Under the pieces are notes generated by a model. That model did not search any database, was not told where the DNA came from, and was given only the letters and a program-made list of their open reading frames with translations. Both the position numbers and the translations under genes were made by a program. DNA of 64,000 nt from Microbacterium karelineae (lineage in GTDB: Bacteria; Actinomycetota; Actinomycetes; Actinomycetales; Microbacteriaceae), in NCBI RefSeq assembly GCF_009745985.1, contig NZ_WFIX01000171.1, positions 186,001-250,000 of the forward strand, read 5' to 3'. Shown piece after piece: positions 53,157 through 62,209 of the stretch. How positions within the stretch are numbered: position 1 is the stretch's first letter; every line of letters begins with the position of its first letter.

Positions 53157-53710
53157 CGCGCTTCCTCCCTGACGACGGAACGCAGCCGCGTTCGTATTCG
53201 GGAGAGGCGATTGCGGACGGCCCCGTGGGCGACGCCGAGTTCGTCGGCGGCCGCCGCATAGGCGTATCCCTGTGCGACGCAGAGCGCGAAGATGCGCCGG
53301 TCCGTCTCACTCATGCGGGCGACTTCGCGGGCGATGCGGTCGGCGAGCTCGGCGTCGATCACCTGCTGCTCGACGTCGACCGTGTCGGGCTGGCGCTCGT
53401 CGACCGTTCCGGCGGTGTGCTCGCGCTCGCGGCGCCGCACTCGGATCCGGTTCGCTGCGACGTTCCGGCAGATCGTCGCGAGCCACGGGAGCGCCGATGT
53501 GCCGGCGAGCTCGAAGCCGCGCAGCTTGCGCCACGCGGTCGCGAACGTCTCCTGCGCGACGTCCTCGGCGTCGCCGCGGTCGCCGAGCAGGCCGTGCGCG
53601 ATCCAGTACACGGGGCGCACATAGGCGCGGAAGAGCACACGGAAGGCGGTCTCGCTGCCCGCCGCGGCTGCCGCCACCAGCTCGGCGTCGGTGCTGTCTT
53701 GGTCGATCAT
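53153..53710 (-). CDS. ECF-type RNA polymerase sigma factor
   Basis: This 185-residue sigma-70 family protein has region 2 with FRVLFRAYVRPVYWIAHGLL and GDAEDVAQETFATAWRKL, and region 4 with VARMSETDRRIFALCVAQGY and AADELGVAHGAVRNRLSRIR as the -35-binding helix-turn-helix. The ATG at 53710 (MIDQDST) has AGGA about 10 nt upstream. It is coupled by ATGA overlap to the DUF4349 membrane protein, the likely regulator of its activity. Confidence 0.95.
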   Translation of the reverse strand: MIDQDSTDAELVAAAAAGSETAFRVLFRAYVRPVYWIAHGLLGDRGDAEDVAQETFATAWRKLRGFELAGTSALPWLATICRNVAANRIRVRRREREHTAGTVDERQPDTVDVEQQVIDAELADRIAREVARMSETDRRIFALCVAQGYAYAAAADELGVAHGAVRNRLSRIRTRLRSVVREEAR

Positions 53711-53812
53711 CGGTCCGCCCGTCCTCGGGTGCAATCGTCTCTCACCCTGCACAGTGTCGCGAGGGGGCCGATCGTCTCAGATCCGATTCGTTGTGCAGGA
53801 AGCCGTGCACGC

Positions 53813-53848
53813 AGAAGCCCCGCCGTCCGTCAGGACAGCGGGGCTTCT
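53813..53848 (-). terminator. Hairpin terminator of clpC
   Basis: AGAAGCCCCGC and GCGGGGCTTCT form a perfect 11-bp stem around a 14-nt loop, starting 12 bp past the clpC stop. No long U-run follows. Confidence 0.75.
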
Positions 53849-53859
53849 GATCGCATGGA

Positions 53860-56391
53860 CTACTCGCCGAAGGCGGTGACCTCGGGCGTCGCGGGGATGC
53901 TGTCGCCGCCCGTGTTCACGCCCACCGACAGCCGCTCGCCGCGCGGCTCGTTGTGGAACGTGAACTCGCCGTCGACCATGTCGACCTTGATGTGGTGACC
54001 GGACTCGAGCTGGCCCGAGAGCATCGACTCGCTGAGGCGATCCTCGATCTCGCGCTGCATGGCGCGGCGCAGGGGGCGGGCACCGAGCGACGGGTCGAAC
54101 CCGATCTCGATGAGGCGCTCCTTGGCCGCGGGGCTCAGCTCGATCGACATGTCACGGTCGAGCAGGCGCTCACCGAGGCGCTTCGTGAACAGGTCGACGA
54201 TCTGCAGCAGCTCGGCCTTGTTCAGCTGCGGGAAGACGATGACATCGTCGACGCGGTTGAGGAACTCGGGCTTGAAGTGGCGCTTGAGCTCCTCGTCGAC
54301 CTTGCCCTTCATCCGCTCGTACGTCGTCTTCTCGTTGCCCTCGACCTGGAAGCCGACGGGGCCACCGGCGATCGCCGACGAGCCGAGGTTCGTCGTCATG
54401 ATGATCACGGTGTTCTTGAAGTCGACGATGCGGCCCTGACCGTCGGTCAGGCGACCCTCCTCGAGGATCTGAAGCAGCGAGTTGAAGATGTCGGGATGCG
54501 CCTTCTCGATCTCATCGAACAGCACGACCGAGAACGGCTTGCGACGCACCTTCTCGGTGAGCTGGCCGCCCTCTTCGAAGCCGACGAATCCGGGAGGGGC
54601 GCCGAAGAGGCGCGAGACGGTGTGCTTCTCGCCGAACTCCGACATGTCGAGCGAGATCAGGGCGTCCTCGTCGTCGAAGAGGAACTCGGCGAGCGCCTTC
54701 GCGAGTTCGGTCTTGCCGACGCCCGTGGGGCCGGCGAAGATGAACGATCCCGACGGACGCTTCGGATCCTTGAGGCCCGCGCGCTGGCGGCGGATCGTCT
54801 TCGAGAGGGCCGAGATGGCCTCCTCCTGGCCGATGACGCGCTGGTGCAGCGCCTTCTCCATGAAGACGAGGCGGCTCGTCTCCTCCTCGGTGAGCTTGAA
54901 CACGGGGATCCCCGTGGCCTGCGCCAGCACCTCGGCGATGAGGCCCTCGTCGACGACCTCCTTCGACTCGACCTCGCCGGCGCGCCACTGCTTCTCGAGG
55001 CGCAGGCGCTCGCCGAGCAGCTGCTTCTCCTCGTCGCGGAGGGCGGCGGCCTTCTCGAAGTCCTGCTCCTCGGAGGCCGTCTCCTTCTGCTCGCGCACCT
55101 TGGCAATCTTCTCGTCGAACTCGCGCAGCTCGGGCGGGCTCGAGAGGATCGACAGGCGCAGGCGGGCGCCGGCCTCGTCGATCAGGTCGATGGCCTTGTC
55201 CGGCAGGAAGCGATCCTGGATGTAGCGGTCGGCGAGGTTCGCCGCGGCGACGATGGCGCCGTCGGTGATCTGCACCTTGTGGAAGGCCTCGTAGTGGTCG
55301 CGCAGCCCCTTGAGAATGTTGATCGCGTGCGGCAGCGACGGCTCGTTGACCTGGATCGGCTGGAAGCGGCGCTCGAGGGCCGCGTCCTTCTCGAAGTGCT
55401 TGCGGTACTCGTCGAGCGTCGTCGCGCCGATCGTCTGCAGCTCTCCGCGAGCGAGCAGCGGCTTCAGGATCGAGGCCGCGTCGATCGCGCCCTCGGCCGC
55501 GCCGGCGCCGACGAGCGTGTGGATCTCGTCGATGAAGACGATGATGTCGCCGCGCGTGCGGATCTCCTTCGTCACCTTCTTGAGGCGCTCCTCGAAGTCG
55601 CCGCGGTAGCGGGATCCGGCGATGAGCGACCCGAGGTCGAGCGAGTAGACCTGCTTGTCCTTGAGCGTCTCGGGCACATCGCCCTTGACGATCGCCTGCG
55701 CGAGGCCCTCGACGACGGCGGTCTTGCCGACGCCGGGCTCGCCGATGAGGACGGGGTTGTTCTTGGAGCGGCGCGACAGGATCTGCATGACGCGCTCGAT
55801 CTCCTTCTCGCGCCCGATGACCGGGTCGAGGTGGCTGTCGCGCGCAGCCTGCGTGAGGTTGCGGCCGAACTGATCGAGGACCTGGGATCCGCCCTTGCCG
55901 CTCGTGTCCTGCTGCTCCTGGCCGGTCGTCGCGACGCCGACGGGCTCCTTGCCCTGGTAGCCGCTGAGCAGCTGGATGACCTGCTGGCGCACCTTGTTGA
56001 GGTCGGCGCCGAGCTTGACGAGCACCTGCGCGGCGACGCCCTCGCCCTCCCGGATCAGGCCGAGCAGGATGTGCTCGGTGCCGATGTAGTTGTGGCCGAG
56101 CTGCAGCGCCTCGCGCAGCGACAGCTCGAGCACCTTCTTCGCGCGCGGCGTGAAGGGGATGTGGCCCGTGGGCTGCTGCTGCCCCTGGCCGATGATGTCC
56201 TGCACCTGCTCGCGCACGGCGTCGAGCGAGATGTCGAGCGACTCGAGCGCCTTCGCGGCGACGCCCTCGCCCTCGTGGATCAGCCCGAGCAGGATGTGCT
56301 CGGTGCCGATGTAGTTGTGGTTGAGCATCTTCGCCTCTTCTTGGGCGAGCACAACCACACGACGGGCACGATCCGTGAACCTCTCGAACAT
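53860..56391 (-). CDS. clpC: ATP-dependent Clp protease ATP-binding subunit ClpC
   Basis: This 843-residue Hsp100 unfoldase feeds substrates to ClpP. The N-domain has two repeats of [13 protein letters not shown]. Two AAA+ modules have Walker A GEPGVGKT (about 220) and [10 protein letters not shown] (about 557). A UVR-type middle segment ([20 protein letters not shown]) distinguishes ClpC from ClpB. The start [20 protein letters not shown] at 56391, with AGGAG upstream, is the universal ClpC start. It is a core stress and proteostasis gene, divergent from the thioesterase gene. Confidence 0.98.
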   Translation of the reverse strand: MFERFTDRARRVVVLAQEEAKMLNHNYIGTEHILLGLIHEGEGVAAKALESLDISLDAVREQVQDIIGQGQQQPTGHIPFTPRAKKVLELSLREALQLGHNYIGTEHILLGLIREGEGVAAQVLVKLGADLNKVRQQVIQLLSGYQGKEPVGVATTGQEQQDTSGKGGSQVLDQFGRNLTQAARDSHLDPVIGREKEIERVMQILSRRSKNNPVLIGEPGVGKTAVVEGLAQAIVKGDVPETLKDKQVYSLDLGSLIAGSRYRGDFEERLKKVTKEIRTRGDIIVFIDEIHTLVGAGAAEGAIDAASILKPLLARGELQTIGATTLDEYRKHFEKDAALERRFQPIQVNEPSLPHAINILKGLRDHYEAFHKVQITDGAIVAAANLADRYIQDRFLPDKAIDLIDEAGARLRLSILSSPPELREFDEKIAKVREQKETASEEQDFEKAAALRDEEKQLLGERLRLEKQWRAGEVESKEVVDEGLIAEVLAQATGIPVFKLTEEETSRLVFMEKALHQRVIGQEEAISALSKTIRRQRAGLKDPKRPSGSFIFAGPTGVGKTELAKALAEFLFDDEDALISLDMSEFGEKHTVSRLFGAPPGFVGFEEGGQLTEKVRRKPFSVVLFDEIEKAHPDIFNSLLQILEEGRLTDGQGRIVDFKNTVIIMTTNLGSSAIAGGPVGFQVEGNEKTTYERMKGKVDEELKRHFKPEFLNRVDDVIVFPQLNKAELLQIVDLFTKRLGERLLDRDMSIELSPAAKERLIEIGFDPSLGARPLRRAMQREIEDRLSESMLSGQLESGHHIKVDMVDGEFTFHNEPRGERLSVGVNTGGDSIPATPEVTAFGE

Positions 56392-56517
56392 GACACTCCT
56401 CCGGGCGCTGGGGCCGATCGACGACACGCTGGAACGCGTCGTGGTTCCACGGTAGCCACGTGGATCGACCCCCGTCGCCGTGTTCGCCGTGGGCATATCC
56501 GGTGCGAGCATGGGCAG

Positions 56518-56973
56518 ATGCGCGTACACGTTCCCGTCCATCGCCGCTGGGGCGACCAGGACGCCCTCGGCCACGTCAACAACGTCTCGCTCCTGAAGCT
56601 GCTGGAGGAGGCGCGGATCCGCGCGTTCTGGCGCGATGGATCGGGTGACACCCCCGTCGCGGTGTTCGACTCCGACACCGTCTCGACGGGCGGTCAGCTC
56701 GCGACGCTCATCGCGCGCCAGGAGGTCGAGTACCTCACGCCCATACCGTATGCGCGGGAGCCGCTCGACGTGCAGCTGTGGATCGGGAAGCTCGGCGGAT
56801 CGAGCGCCGAGATCTGCTACGAGGTCTTCGGCGACGGCGGATCCCTCTACGCGCGGGCGACGACCGTGGTCGTGCTCGTCGACACGGCGACGGGCCGCCC
56901 GACGCGCCTCCCCACCCACGTCCGCGACGCCTGGGCGCCTTATGTGGAGGATCCGATCGCCTATCGGCGGTGA
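56518..56973 (+). CDS. Hotdog-fold acyl-CoA thioesterase (4HBT family)
   Basis: This 151-residue protein has the 4-hydroxybenzoyl-CoA thioesterase pattern: VHRRWGDQDALGHVNNVSLL with the catalytic-type Asp, then LEEARIRAFW, VRQEVEY-like ARQEVEYLTPI and RATTVVVLVDTATGRPTRLP. It is likely a cytoplasmic acyl-CoA thioesterase of broad range. It is divergent from clpC with a 126-bp shared upstream region. A palindromic repeat follows its stop by 13 bp. Confidence 0.92.
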   Translation: MRVHVPVHRRWGDQDALGHVNNVSLLKLLEEARIRAFWRDGSGDTPVAVFDSDTVSTGGQLATLIARQEVEYLTPIPYAREPLDVQLWIGKLGGSSAEICYEVFGDGGSLYARATTVVVLVDTATGRPTRLPTHVRDAWAPYVEDPIAYRR

Positions 56974-56986
56974 TCCCGCTGCCCCC

Positions 56987-57081
56987 TCCCCCAACACGAT
57001 GCAGTCGATCTGAGCCGGATCGGGTCGGTGGGACCGGTTTCGGGCACGTCCGGCCGAAATCGACTGCATCGTGTTGGGGGA
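56987..57081. repeat. Palindromic repeat, family 1, copy B (perfect arms)
   Basis: The 23-bp arms at 56987-57009 and 57059-57081 are exact inverts. Their core is CAACACGATGCAGTCGAT, the family-1 arm with one transition pair kept complementary on both sides. The loop is again 49 nt. It lies between the thioesterase stop and the promoter of the membrane-protein operon. Confidence 0.85.
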
Positions 57082-57099
57082 GACCTCGCGCCACCCCCC

Positions 57100-57136
57100 T
57101 TGACTTATCGTTTTTCGTTGTTATCGTTTTTCGATA
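57100..57136 (+). promoter_or_regulatory. Promoter/operator of the small-membrane-protein operon
   Basis: TTGACT (57100-57105) and TATCGT (57122-57127) form a -35/-10 pair with 16-bp spacing. TTATCGTTTTTCG is directly repeated at 57105-57117 and 57121-57133. TATCG-TTTTT-CGATA at 57122-57136 is an inverted repeat. The T-rich repeats stand out in this GC-rich sequence and could bind the XRE protein encoded at 59147-59374. Confidence 0.6.
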
Positions 57137-57166
57137 TACGCGGAACCCGATCGCTGGGGAGGGGTC

Positions 57167-57790
57167 ATGGAACCGACACAGGAAGCTGCAGATGCGGTGC
57201 TCACGAGGGACGATCGTTGGAACGCCATCGGCACGGTCGCGATCGCGGTGATGTTCGGCTGCGCCACCATCGCCGTCGGCGTCGCGGAGATCGTGCGCTT
57301 CGTCGCGGGCGACCCGTGGACGATGCTCGCGCCGTTCACGGGCGAGGCCGCACAGGTGCCGATCGGGCCGAACGGCGAGCTGCGCGAGGTCGCGGTCGAG
57401 AGCGCATACATCACGGCACCGGGGATCCCCGCGATCTCCGCCGCGTCTCTGATCGCCGCCGTCGTCGTCACGATGGTCGCGACGCTGGCCGTGCTCGCGT
57501 GCGTCAGCGTGCTGTGCCTCAACATCGCGCGCCGCCGGATCTTCACGGGCACGAACACGCGCGCCCTCACGATCGCGGCGCTCACGGTCGGCATCGGCTG
57601 GGCACTGTCGATGATCCTGCAGACGCTCGCGATCAACGGGGCCTTCGCCTCGATCAGCGACGGTGACTACGACAACGTGCTCGCGCAGGTGAACTTCACC
57701 CCGCTGCTCGGCGTCTTCGTCCTCGGCGCCCTCGCCACTGCGTTCCGGGTCGGCGAGCGCCTCCAGCGCGACACGGAGGGGCTGGTATGA
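57167..57790 (+). CDS. Small polytopic membrane protein 1 of an XRE-linked operon (DUF2975-like)
   Basis: This 207-residue protein has four predicted helices (about 20-45, 95-125, 135-160, 180-200) and one extracytoplasmic loop between helices 1 and 2. The order several membrane proteins then XRE regulator, and the C-terminal RDTEGLV, suggest the DUF2975 group, but similarity is by layout only. The stop overlaps the next ATG by 4 bp. First gene after the promoter at 57100-57136. No function known. Confidence 0.8.
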   Translation: MEPTQEAADAVLTRDDRWNAIGTVAIAVMFGCATIAVGVAEIVRFVAGDPWTMLAPFTGEAAQVPIGPNGELREVAVESAYITAPGIPAISAASLIAAVVVTMVATLAVLACVSVLCLNIARRRIFTGTNTRALTIAALTVGIGWALSMILQTLAINGAFASISDGDYDNVLAQVNFTPLLGVFVLGALATAFRVGERLQRDTEGLV

Positions 57791-58518
57791 GCGTAACTGG
57801 ACAGACGCTCAGTGAGGCGCTCGGCTGGCTCGCGCTGCTGGTCGTCATCGTCGCGGCCGCCTGCACTGTCGTCGTGCTTATCGCTCGACGATCGGGAACG
57901 GGCGACATCGCGCTCCGCGCAACGCGAGGGCTCGCGACGGCATGGCTGTTCCTCTGCGTTGTCGGCGTCGGCTTCGCCGTCTACAACACGTTCCTCGCGT
58001 CGACGATCGCCGTCGAGGCTCCCCTACCCGAGCTCGTCGCCAGCGCGGACCTCTGCGCGACAGCGCATGATCCTGCGGCCGGATGCGCCGTGCATGCGAC
58101 CGACGGCTGGTTCGAGGTCGAGAGTCCGTCGCCGGGCGCGCGAGCTGCGCTGTTCTGCGGCCTGATCCTCAAGCTGATTGGATCCGCGGTGCCGGCCGCC
58201 GCACTGCTCGCTCTCGCGAATCGCGCGCTCGCCGGGAGGCCCTTCGACGGACACGCAACGCGATGGATCGCGGCGAGCGCCCTCGCGATCGTCGTCTTTG
58301 GAACCCTCTCGCCGCTGATGACGCAGATCGGCTCGACGATCGCCGCTGGAGAAGCGCTCGACACCGCAACCAGCACCCTGCGCTTCGCGCTCTCCGTGCC
58401 GTTCTGGCCGGTCCTCGCTGGGCTCGCGCTCGTCTGTCTCGCGAAGGTGTTCGCCCGTGGCGCACGCCTCGCGTCAGAGAACCTCCGCCTCCAGCGCGAC
58501 ACGGAGGGGCTGGTATGA
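57787..58518 (+). CDS. Small polytopic membrane protein 2 of an XRE-linked operon (DUF2975-like)
   Basis: This 243-residue protein has the same topology as its neighbours: helices near 12-34, 48-70, 140-165, 180-200 and 215-235, with a larger loop containing two Cys (ADLCATAHDPAAGCAVHATD). ALANRALAGRPFDGHATRW before helix 4 resembles the R-x-x-x-x-G-R-P-F segment of the third protein. It ends in LQRDTEGLV like both neighbours. It is translationally coupled on both sides. Confidence 0.8.
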   Translation: MSVTGQTLSEALGWLALLVVIVAAACTVVVLIARRSGTGDIALRATRGLATAWLFLCVVGVGFAVYNTFLASTIAVEAPLPELVASADLCATAHDPAAGCAVHATDGWFEVESPSPGARAALFCGLILKLIGSAVPAAALLALANRALAGRPFDGHATRWIAASALAIVVFGTLSPLMTQIGSTIAAGEALDTATSTLRFALSVPFWPVLAGLALVCLAKVFARGARLASENLRLQRDTEGLV

Positions 58519-59150
58519 ACAGCGCGACCGCACGGAACACGGTGCTGGTCGCCGTCATCGCGGCGGCGGGGGTGATCCTCGCCGGGGGCGTGTTCTTCGG
58601 AGCCTGGGCCATCGACAACGTCTTCAGCCGCGCCTTCGGATTCGAGGCGGGCTACGTGCCGCCGGACTGGCCGCAGGTGGCCGCGACCAGCCAGACGGCG
58701 CAGTTCTTCAGCACGATCGTCATCGAGTCACACGACCCGCTCGTGGCACCGCGGGTGCTCACGGCGATCGCGATGGCGATCCCCTACCTCACGGTCATCG
58801 TCGGTGCGGGCGGCACGATCGCGCTGGCGCGCCGCCTCATGACGAGTCGGCCGTTCGCGGGCGCGGCGCGGATCCTGCTGTTCGCCCTCGCGGTCTGCTG
58901 CGCGGCGCAGGCGATCGCGGTGCCGTGGCTGCGCACGATCGCGGCGGCGACCGCGATCCGCGATCTCGGCATGCCGACCGACGGGACGCAGGTGCCGTCG
59001 CCGGACGCGGATCCGTGGGTCACCTCGCCTGCATTCGACATCCAGGATGTCGACTGGCCGTTCCTGGTGATCGCCGCCGCCCTCGTCCTCGTAGGGATCC
59101 TCTGGCGCCACGCCGCGATCCTCCAGCGCGACACCGAGGGGCTCGTGTGA
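58515..59150 (+). CDS. Small polytopic membrane protein 3 of an XRE-linked operon (DUF2975-like)
   Basis: This 211-residue protein has about four helices, an N-terminal signal-anchor-like helix (VLVAVIAAAGVILAGGVFFG), a loop, LARRLMTSRPFAGAARILLF and a final helix before LQRDTEGLV. The ATG overlaps the previous stop, and its ribosome binding site (CGGAGGGG) lies inside the conserved C-terminal codons of the previous gene. It is coupled to the XRE gene. Function unknown. Confidence 0.8.
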   Translation: MNSATARNTVLVAVIAAAGVILAGGVFFGAWAIDNVFSRAFGFEAGYVPPDWPQVAATSQTAQFFSTIVIESHDPLVAPRVLTAIAMAIPYLTVIVGAGGTIALARRLMTSRPFAGAARILLFALAVCCAAQAIAVPWLRTIAAATAIRDLGMPTDGTQVPSPDADPWVTSPAFDIQDVDWPFLVIAAALVLVGILWRHAAILQRDTEGLV

Positions 59151-59374
59151 CTCCTGCCGCCGAGGACCTGTCGGGGATCCACTGCCGCCTCGACGAGCTG
59201 CTCGGCGAGCGGGGCATGACGCTGACGGCGCTCGCGGACAAGGTCGGCGTGAGCATCGTCAACCTCTCCGTGCTGAAGAACGACCGGGCCAAGGCGATCC
59301 GCTTCTCGACGCTCGTCGCGATCTGCGACGCCCTCGACTGCGAGGTCGGCGACCTGCTCGTCCGGGCGCGGTGA
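59147..59374 (+). CDS. XRE-family helix-turn-helix regulator (Cro/CI, YozG-like)
   Basis: This 75-residue DNA-binding protein is essentially a single helix-turn-helix domain: LDELLGERGMTLTALADKVG, VSIVNLSVLKNDRAKAIRFS and LVAICDALDCEVGDLLV. The GTG at 59147 overlaps the stop of the third membrane protein. It probably autoregulates the operon through the T-rich repeats at 57105-57136 (inference). Confidence 0.92.
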   Translation: MTPAAEDLSGIHCRLDELLGERGMTLTALADKVGVSIVNLSVLKNDRAKAIRFSTLVAICDALDCEVGDLLVRAR

Positions 59375-59416
59375 GGGGCGGATCCACAGCTCGCGTAGCG
59401 CGCTCCCGTACTGCGG

Positions 59417-59474
59417 TTCCCGAGTGCCGACGCGCCCTTTCCCGCGCGACCACGGGCGGAACCGCACTCGGGAA
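59417..59474. repeat. Hairpin between convergent genes (third palindrome type)
   Basis: TTCCCGAGTGC at 59417-59427 is inverted at 59464-59474. TGCGGTT/AACCGCA at 59412-59418 and 59460-59466 overlap it. The loop is 36 nt. It sits between the XRE stop and a convergent gene stop (59485), fitting a bidirectional terminator or another member of the palindrome set. Confidence 0.6.
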
Positions 59475-59484
59475 GGCACCGCCC

Positions 59485-60192
59485 TCAGCCGCGCCGGCGC
59501 CCGACGTAGACCGTGTTCGACGAGACGCCGCCCGTGACGGGGTTGTCGAAGTCGACCACGTGGGCCGCGCCATCGTCGAACACCGCCGTGAACGTCGCCA
59601 TGAACTCGCCATCGGGCGGATCGTCCGACCACAGCGCGAAGACGCCTCGCAGCGCAAGGTGACGGGCGAGCCGGGTCAGGCCGTCGGCTGTGTAGAGCGG
59701 CGCATGCGTCGGATCCAGCTGGTGGCGCGGTGAGTGATCCACGTCGAGCAGGATCGCGTCATAGCTGGCGTGCGCGCCAACGGGATCCGCGCGCATGACG
59801 GCGAAGAAGTCGTCCTCGACGAGCGAGGTGCGCGCGTCGCGGACGAGCTCCGGCGACACCGGCAGGAGCTCGCGCTCGTGCCAGCCGATGACGGCGCCGA
59901 GGCGGTCGATCACCGTCAGCGCACCGACCCGCTTGTCGCGCAGGGCGGCGACGGCGGTGTAGCCGAGGCCGAGGCCGCCGACGAGCACCGTCAGATCCTC
60001 GCCCTCGACCGCGGCGAGGCCGAGGTGCGAGAGCTCCTCCTCCGCGACGGTGAACAGGCTCGACATGAGGTATTCGTCGCCGAGCTTGACCTCGTAGATC
60101 TCCCGCCCCACCGCGGGCTCCGTGCGCCGACGCAGCGTGAGTTCGCCGATCGGGGTGGCCTGCCAGTCGAGTTCCTCGAACCGAGTGATCAC
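59485..60192 (-). CDS. Spermidine-synthase-like / SAM-dependent methyltransferase-fold protein
   Basis: This 235-residue protein has the nucleotide-binding strand LTVLVGGLGLGYTAVAALRD, the acidic strand end ALTVIDRLGAVIGWH, and YDAILLDVDHSPRHQLDPTH at the third strand, the pattern of spermidine-synthase-like proteins that lack part of the polyamine site. The N-terminus GREIYEVKLGDEYLMSSLFT resembles the beta-stranded entry of that family. A role in polyamine synthesis is not supported by neighbours. It starts opposite the small membrane protein at 60269. Confidence 0.85.
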   Translation of the reverse strand: MITRFEELDWQATPIGELTLRRRTEPAVGREIYEVKLGDEYLMSSLFTVAEEELSHLGLAAVEGEDLTVLVGGLGLGYTAVAALRDKRVGALTVIDRLGAVIGWHERELLPVSPELVRDARTSLVEDDFFAVMRADPVGAHASYDAILLDVDHSPRHQLDPTHAPLYTADGLTRLARHLALRGVFALWSDDPPDGEFMATFTAVFDDGAAHVVDFDNPVTGGVSSNTVYVGRRRG

Positions 60193-60268
60193 CGCGGCTT
60201 CCCTTCGTCGCCCCTCACCCTATCCGCGTAGTCTGGAGCGACGAGAGCAAGAAGGGGTGAGCCGCGTG

Positions 60269-60568
60269 ATGCTGTCGCTCGGGATGACGTTCCTGTACAT
60301 CCTTCTGCCCTACGCCGTCACCCTCGGCCCCTCCTCGTCGGGCGCGCTGCAGGCTCTCGTCCTCGTCGCGCTCGGCGCGCTCGTGCTGTCGCTCGTCGCG
60401 CCGCGGATCCTCGAGACTCTCACGCGGATCCTCACCGTCGCGCCGAACGCACCGCCCGCTCGCGCGCGCCTCCGCACGATCCGCGCGTTCCGCATCGCCG
60501 GTGCACCCGGCACCCCCGGCACCGTGCGCGTCCGCGCGCCGTCGCGCCTCGTTCGCGCCTCCGCCTGA
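60269..60568 (+). CDS. Small membrane protein of unknown function upstream of a YidC-like gene
   Basis: This protein of about 99 residues has two hydrophobic helices (LGMTFLYILLPYAVTLGPSS region and LQALVLVALGALVLSLVAP) and a basic Ala/Pro/Arg-rich tail. The ATG at 60269 has GAAGGGG 11 nt upstream; a GTG at 60257 in frame is possible. It is on the same strand as the YidC-like gene 167 bp downstream and may be co-transcribed. Not recognised. Confidence 0.65.
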   Translation: MLSLGMTFLYILLPYAVTLGPSSSGALQALVLVALGALVLSLVAPRILETLTRILTVAPNAPPARARLRTIRAFRIAGAPGTPGTVRVRAPSRLVRASA

Positions 60569-60734
60569 ACGACGCGCGCCCGAACCGCCGCCCCTGACCG
60601 GGCGGCGCTCACGCATCCCCGTGCGCCCACTCGTCGTTCTCGCGAGGCGATCAGCCGATCGATCCCTCCGAACGAGACGAGAACCGCATGCACTTCCCCA
60701 CCCCCGCCCGCGCCGCCCGCCCGGAGGCGCGGCG

Positions 60735-61466
60735 ATGAACATCTACGAGATCTTCCCCGTCGACATCCTCGTCGGCGCCGCCTACGACGTCGTGACGTGG
60801 ATGAGCGGCCTGCTCGAACCCCTCGCCGGCGCCGAGAGCGCCGCCATCGCGATCGTGCTCCTGACGATCGTCGTACGGATCCTGCTCATCCCCGTCGGCT
60901 GGTCGCAGGCGAAGGCAGGCGCCGCGCGCGAACGGCTCGCGCCGCAGCTCGCCGAACTGCAGCGTCGATACCGGAAGAGCCCCGAGCTGCTGCAGCGCAA
61001 GACCATGGAGCTGTACGCACGCGAGAAGGCCTCGCCGTTCGCCGGCTGCCTTCCCGTTCTCGCCCAGACACCGGTGCTGATGGCCGTGTACGGGCTGTTC
61101 GTCCTGCCGAGCGTCGGCGGCGCACACAACGAACTGCTCGCGCATGCTGTCGCGAGCGTTCCGCTCGATGCGACCCTGGTCGCGCAGATCGTCGCGAGCG
61201 ACGTCACCGGGGCGTCGGCCGCCGTGTTCGCCGCCATCATCGTGCCGGTGGCGCTCGTCGCGCAGGGCTCGCGCCGCCTGCTCACGTCGTCCGGAGCCGG
61301 CGATGCGGGCGGATCCGGGCTCGCGCGCGCCCTGAGCTTCCTGCCGTTCATGACGGCCGTCGTCACGGTGTTCGTCCCGTTCGCCGCGGGGATCTATCTG
61401 CTGACGACGACCGCGTGGACGTTCGCCGAGCGGCTCATCATGCGGCGCGTCCTGCGCGCTGCATGA
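60735..61466 (+). CDS. YidC/Oxa1-family membrane protein insertase (short form)
   Basis: This 243-residue protein has the core Oxa1 fold: IAIVLLTIVVRILLIPVGWS with the conserved Arg in the membrane groove, the coiled cytoplasmic loop QLAELQRRYRKSPELLQRKT, PFAGCLPVLAQTPVLMAVYG, and two further helices near the C-terminus. It is shorter than the main YidC (usually over 300 residues) and has no C-terminal basic tail, so it is probably a second, specialised insertase rather than the essential copy. Confidence 0.92.
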   Translation: MNIYEIFPVDILVGAAYDVVTWMSGLLEPLAGAESAAIAIVLLTIVVRILLIPVGWSQAKAGAARERLAPQLAELQRRYRKSPELLQRKTMELYAREKASPFAGCLPVLAQTPVLMAVYGLFVLPSVGGAHNELLAHAVASVPLDATLVAQIVASDVTGASAAVFAAIIVPVALVAQGSRRLLTSSGAGDAGGSGLARALSFLPFMTAVVTVFVPFAAGIYLLTTTAWTFAERLIMRRVLRAA

Positions 61467-61500
61467 GGCGAGTGCGCGCCGATCGCGCTGCCGGGTCGGC

Positions 61501-61587
61501 CTGCACGACGACGCCGGTTCTGGGCGGACTCGGCCGACACGCCGAGTTTCCGGGTGGCTGCGGCCAGAATCGGCGTCGTTGTGCACG
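61501..61587. repeat. Palindromic repeat, family 2, copy E
   Basis: TGCACGACGACGCCGGTTCTG (61502-61522) pairs, with two G-T-type changes, with the inverse at 61565-61586 (CAGAATCGGCGTCGTTGTGC). The loop is 42 nt. It lies 34 bp past the YidC-like stop. Confidence 0.78.
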
Positions 61588-61681
61588 GGGCCCTCCGACC
61601 ATACGCACCGATCTCCCGCGCCGCCCAACACATCCGGCCGACCCCGTCGATATCCTCGCGCGACGGCGCGACACTGTACGC

Positions 61682-62191
61682 ATGACGACGATCACGGCGG
61701 TCCTCGGCGACATCGCTTCCCAGCGCGCCGACGCGGTCGTGAACGCGGCGAGTCCGGAGATGCGGGGCGGCGGGGGCGTCGATGGTGCGATCCATCGCGC
61801 GGGCGGACCGGCGATCCTCACCGAGTGCGTCGAGCGATTCCCCGACGGGCTCCCTGCGGGCGACGCCGGCTGGACGACCGCGGGGGAGATGCGGGCGCGC
61901 TGGGTGATCCACACCGTGGGTCCGAATCGGCATGCGGGCCAGACGGATCGCGGCCTGCTGACGAGCTGCTATCGCCGGTCGCTCGAGGTCGCCGACGAGC
62001 TCGGCGCGCATTCGGTGGCGTTCCCGCTCATCAGCGCGGGCGCGTACGGCTGGCCGCTCGACGACGCGATCGCCGCGGCCGTCGACACGCTCGGATCCGC
62101 CGAGACCCGGGCCGGCGACATCCGCATCGTCGCACGCGACGCGACCGTGTGGCGGAAGGTGCGTGCCGAGATCGAGGCCGCCCGGCCGTAG
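61682..62191 (+). CDS. Macrodomain protein (O-acetyl-ADP-ribose deacetylase type)
   Basis: This 169-residue macrodomain binds or hydrolyses ADP-ribose derivatives. Motifs are ITAVLGDIASQRADAVVNAA, then the catalytic loop RGGGGVDGAIHRAGG, WVIHTVGPNRHAG, and AFPLISAGAYGWPLDDA. It matches the YmdB/MacroD group. It is monocistronic and followed by palindromic repeats. Confidence 0.95.
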   Translation: MTTITAVLGDIASQRADAVVNAASPEMRGGGGVDGAIHRAGGPAILTECVERFPDGLPAGDAGWTTAGEMRARWVIHTVGPNRHAGQTDRGLLTSCYRRSLEVADELGAHSVAFPLISAGAYGWPLDDAIAAAVDTLGSAETRAGDIRIVARDATVWRKVRAEIEAARP

Positions 62192-62209
62192 GGCCGGGCA
62201 TCCGAGACC

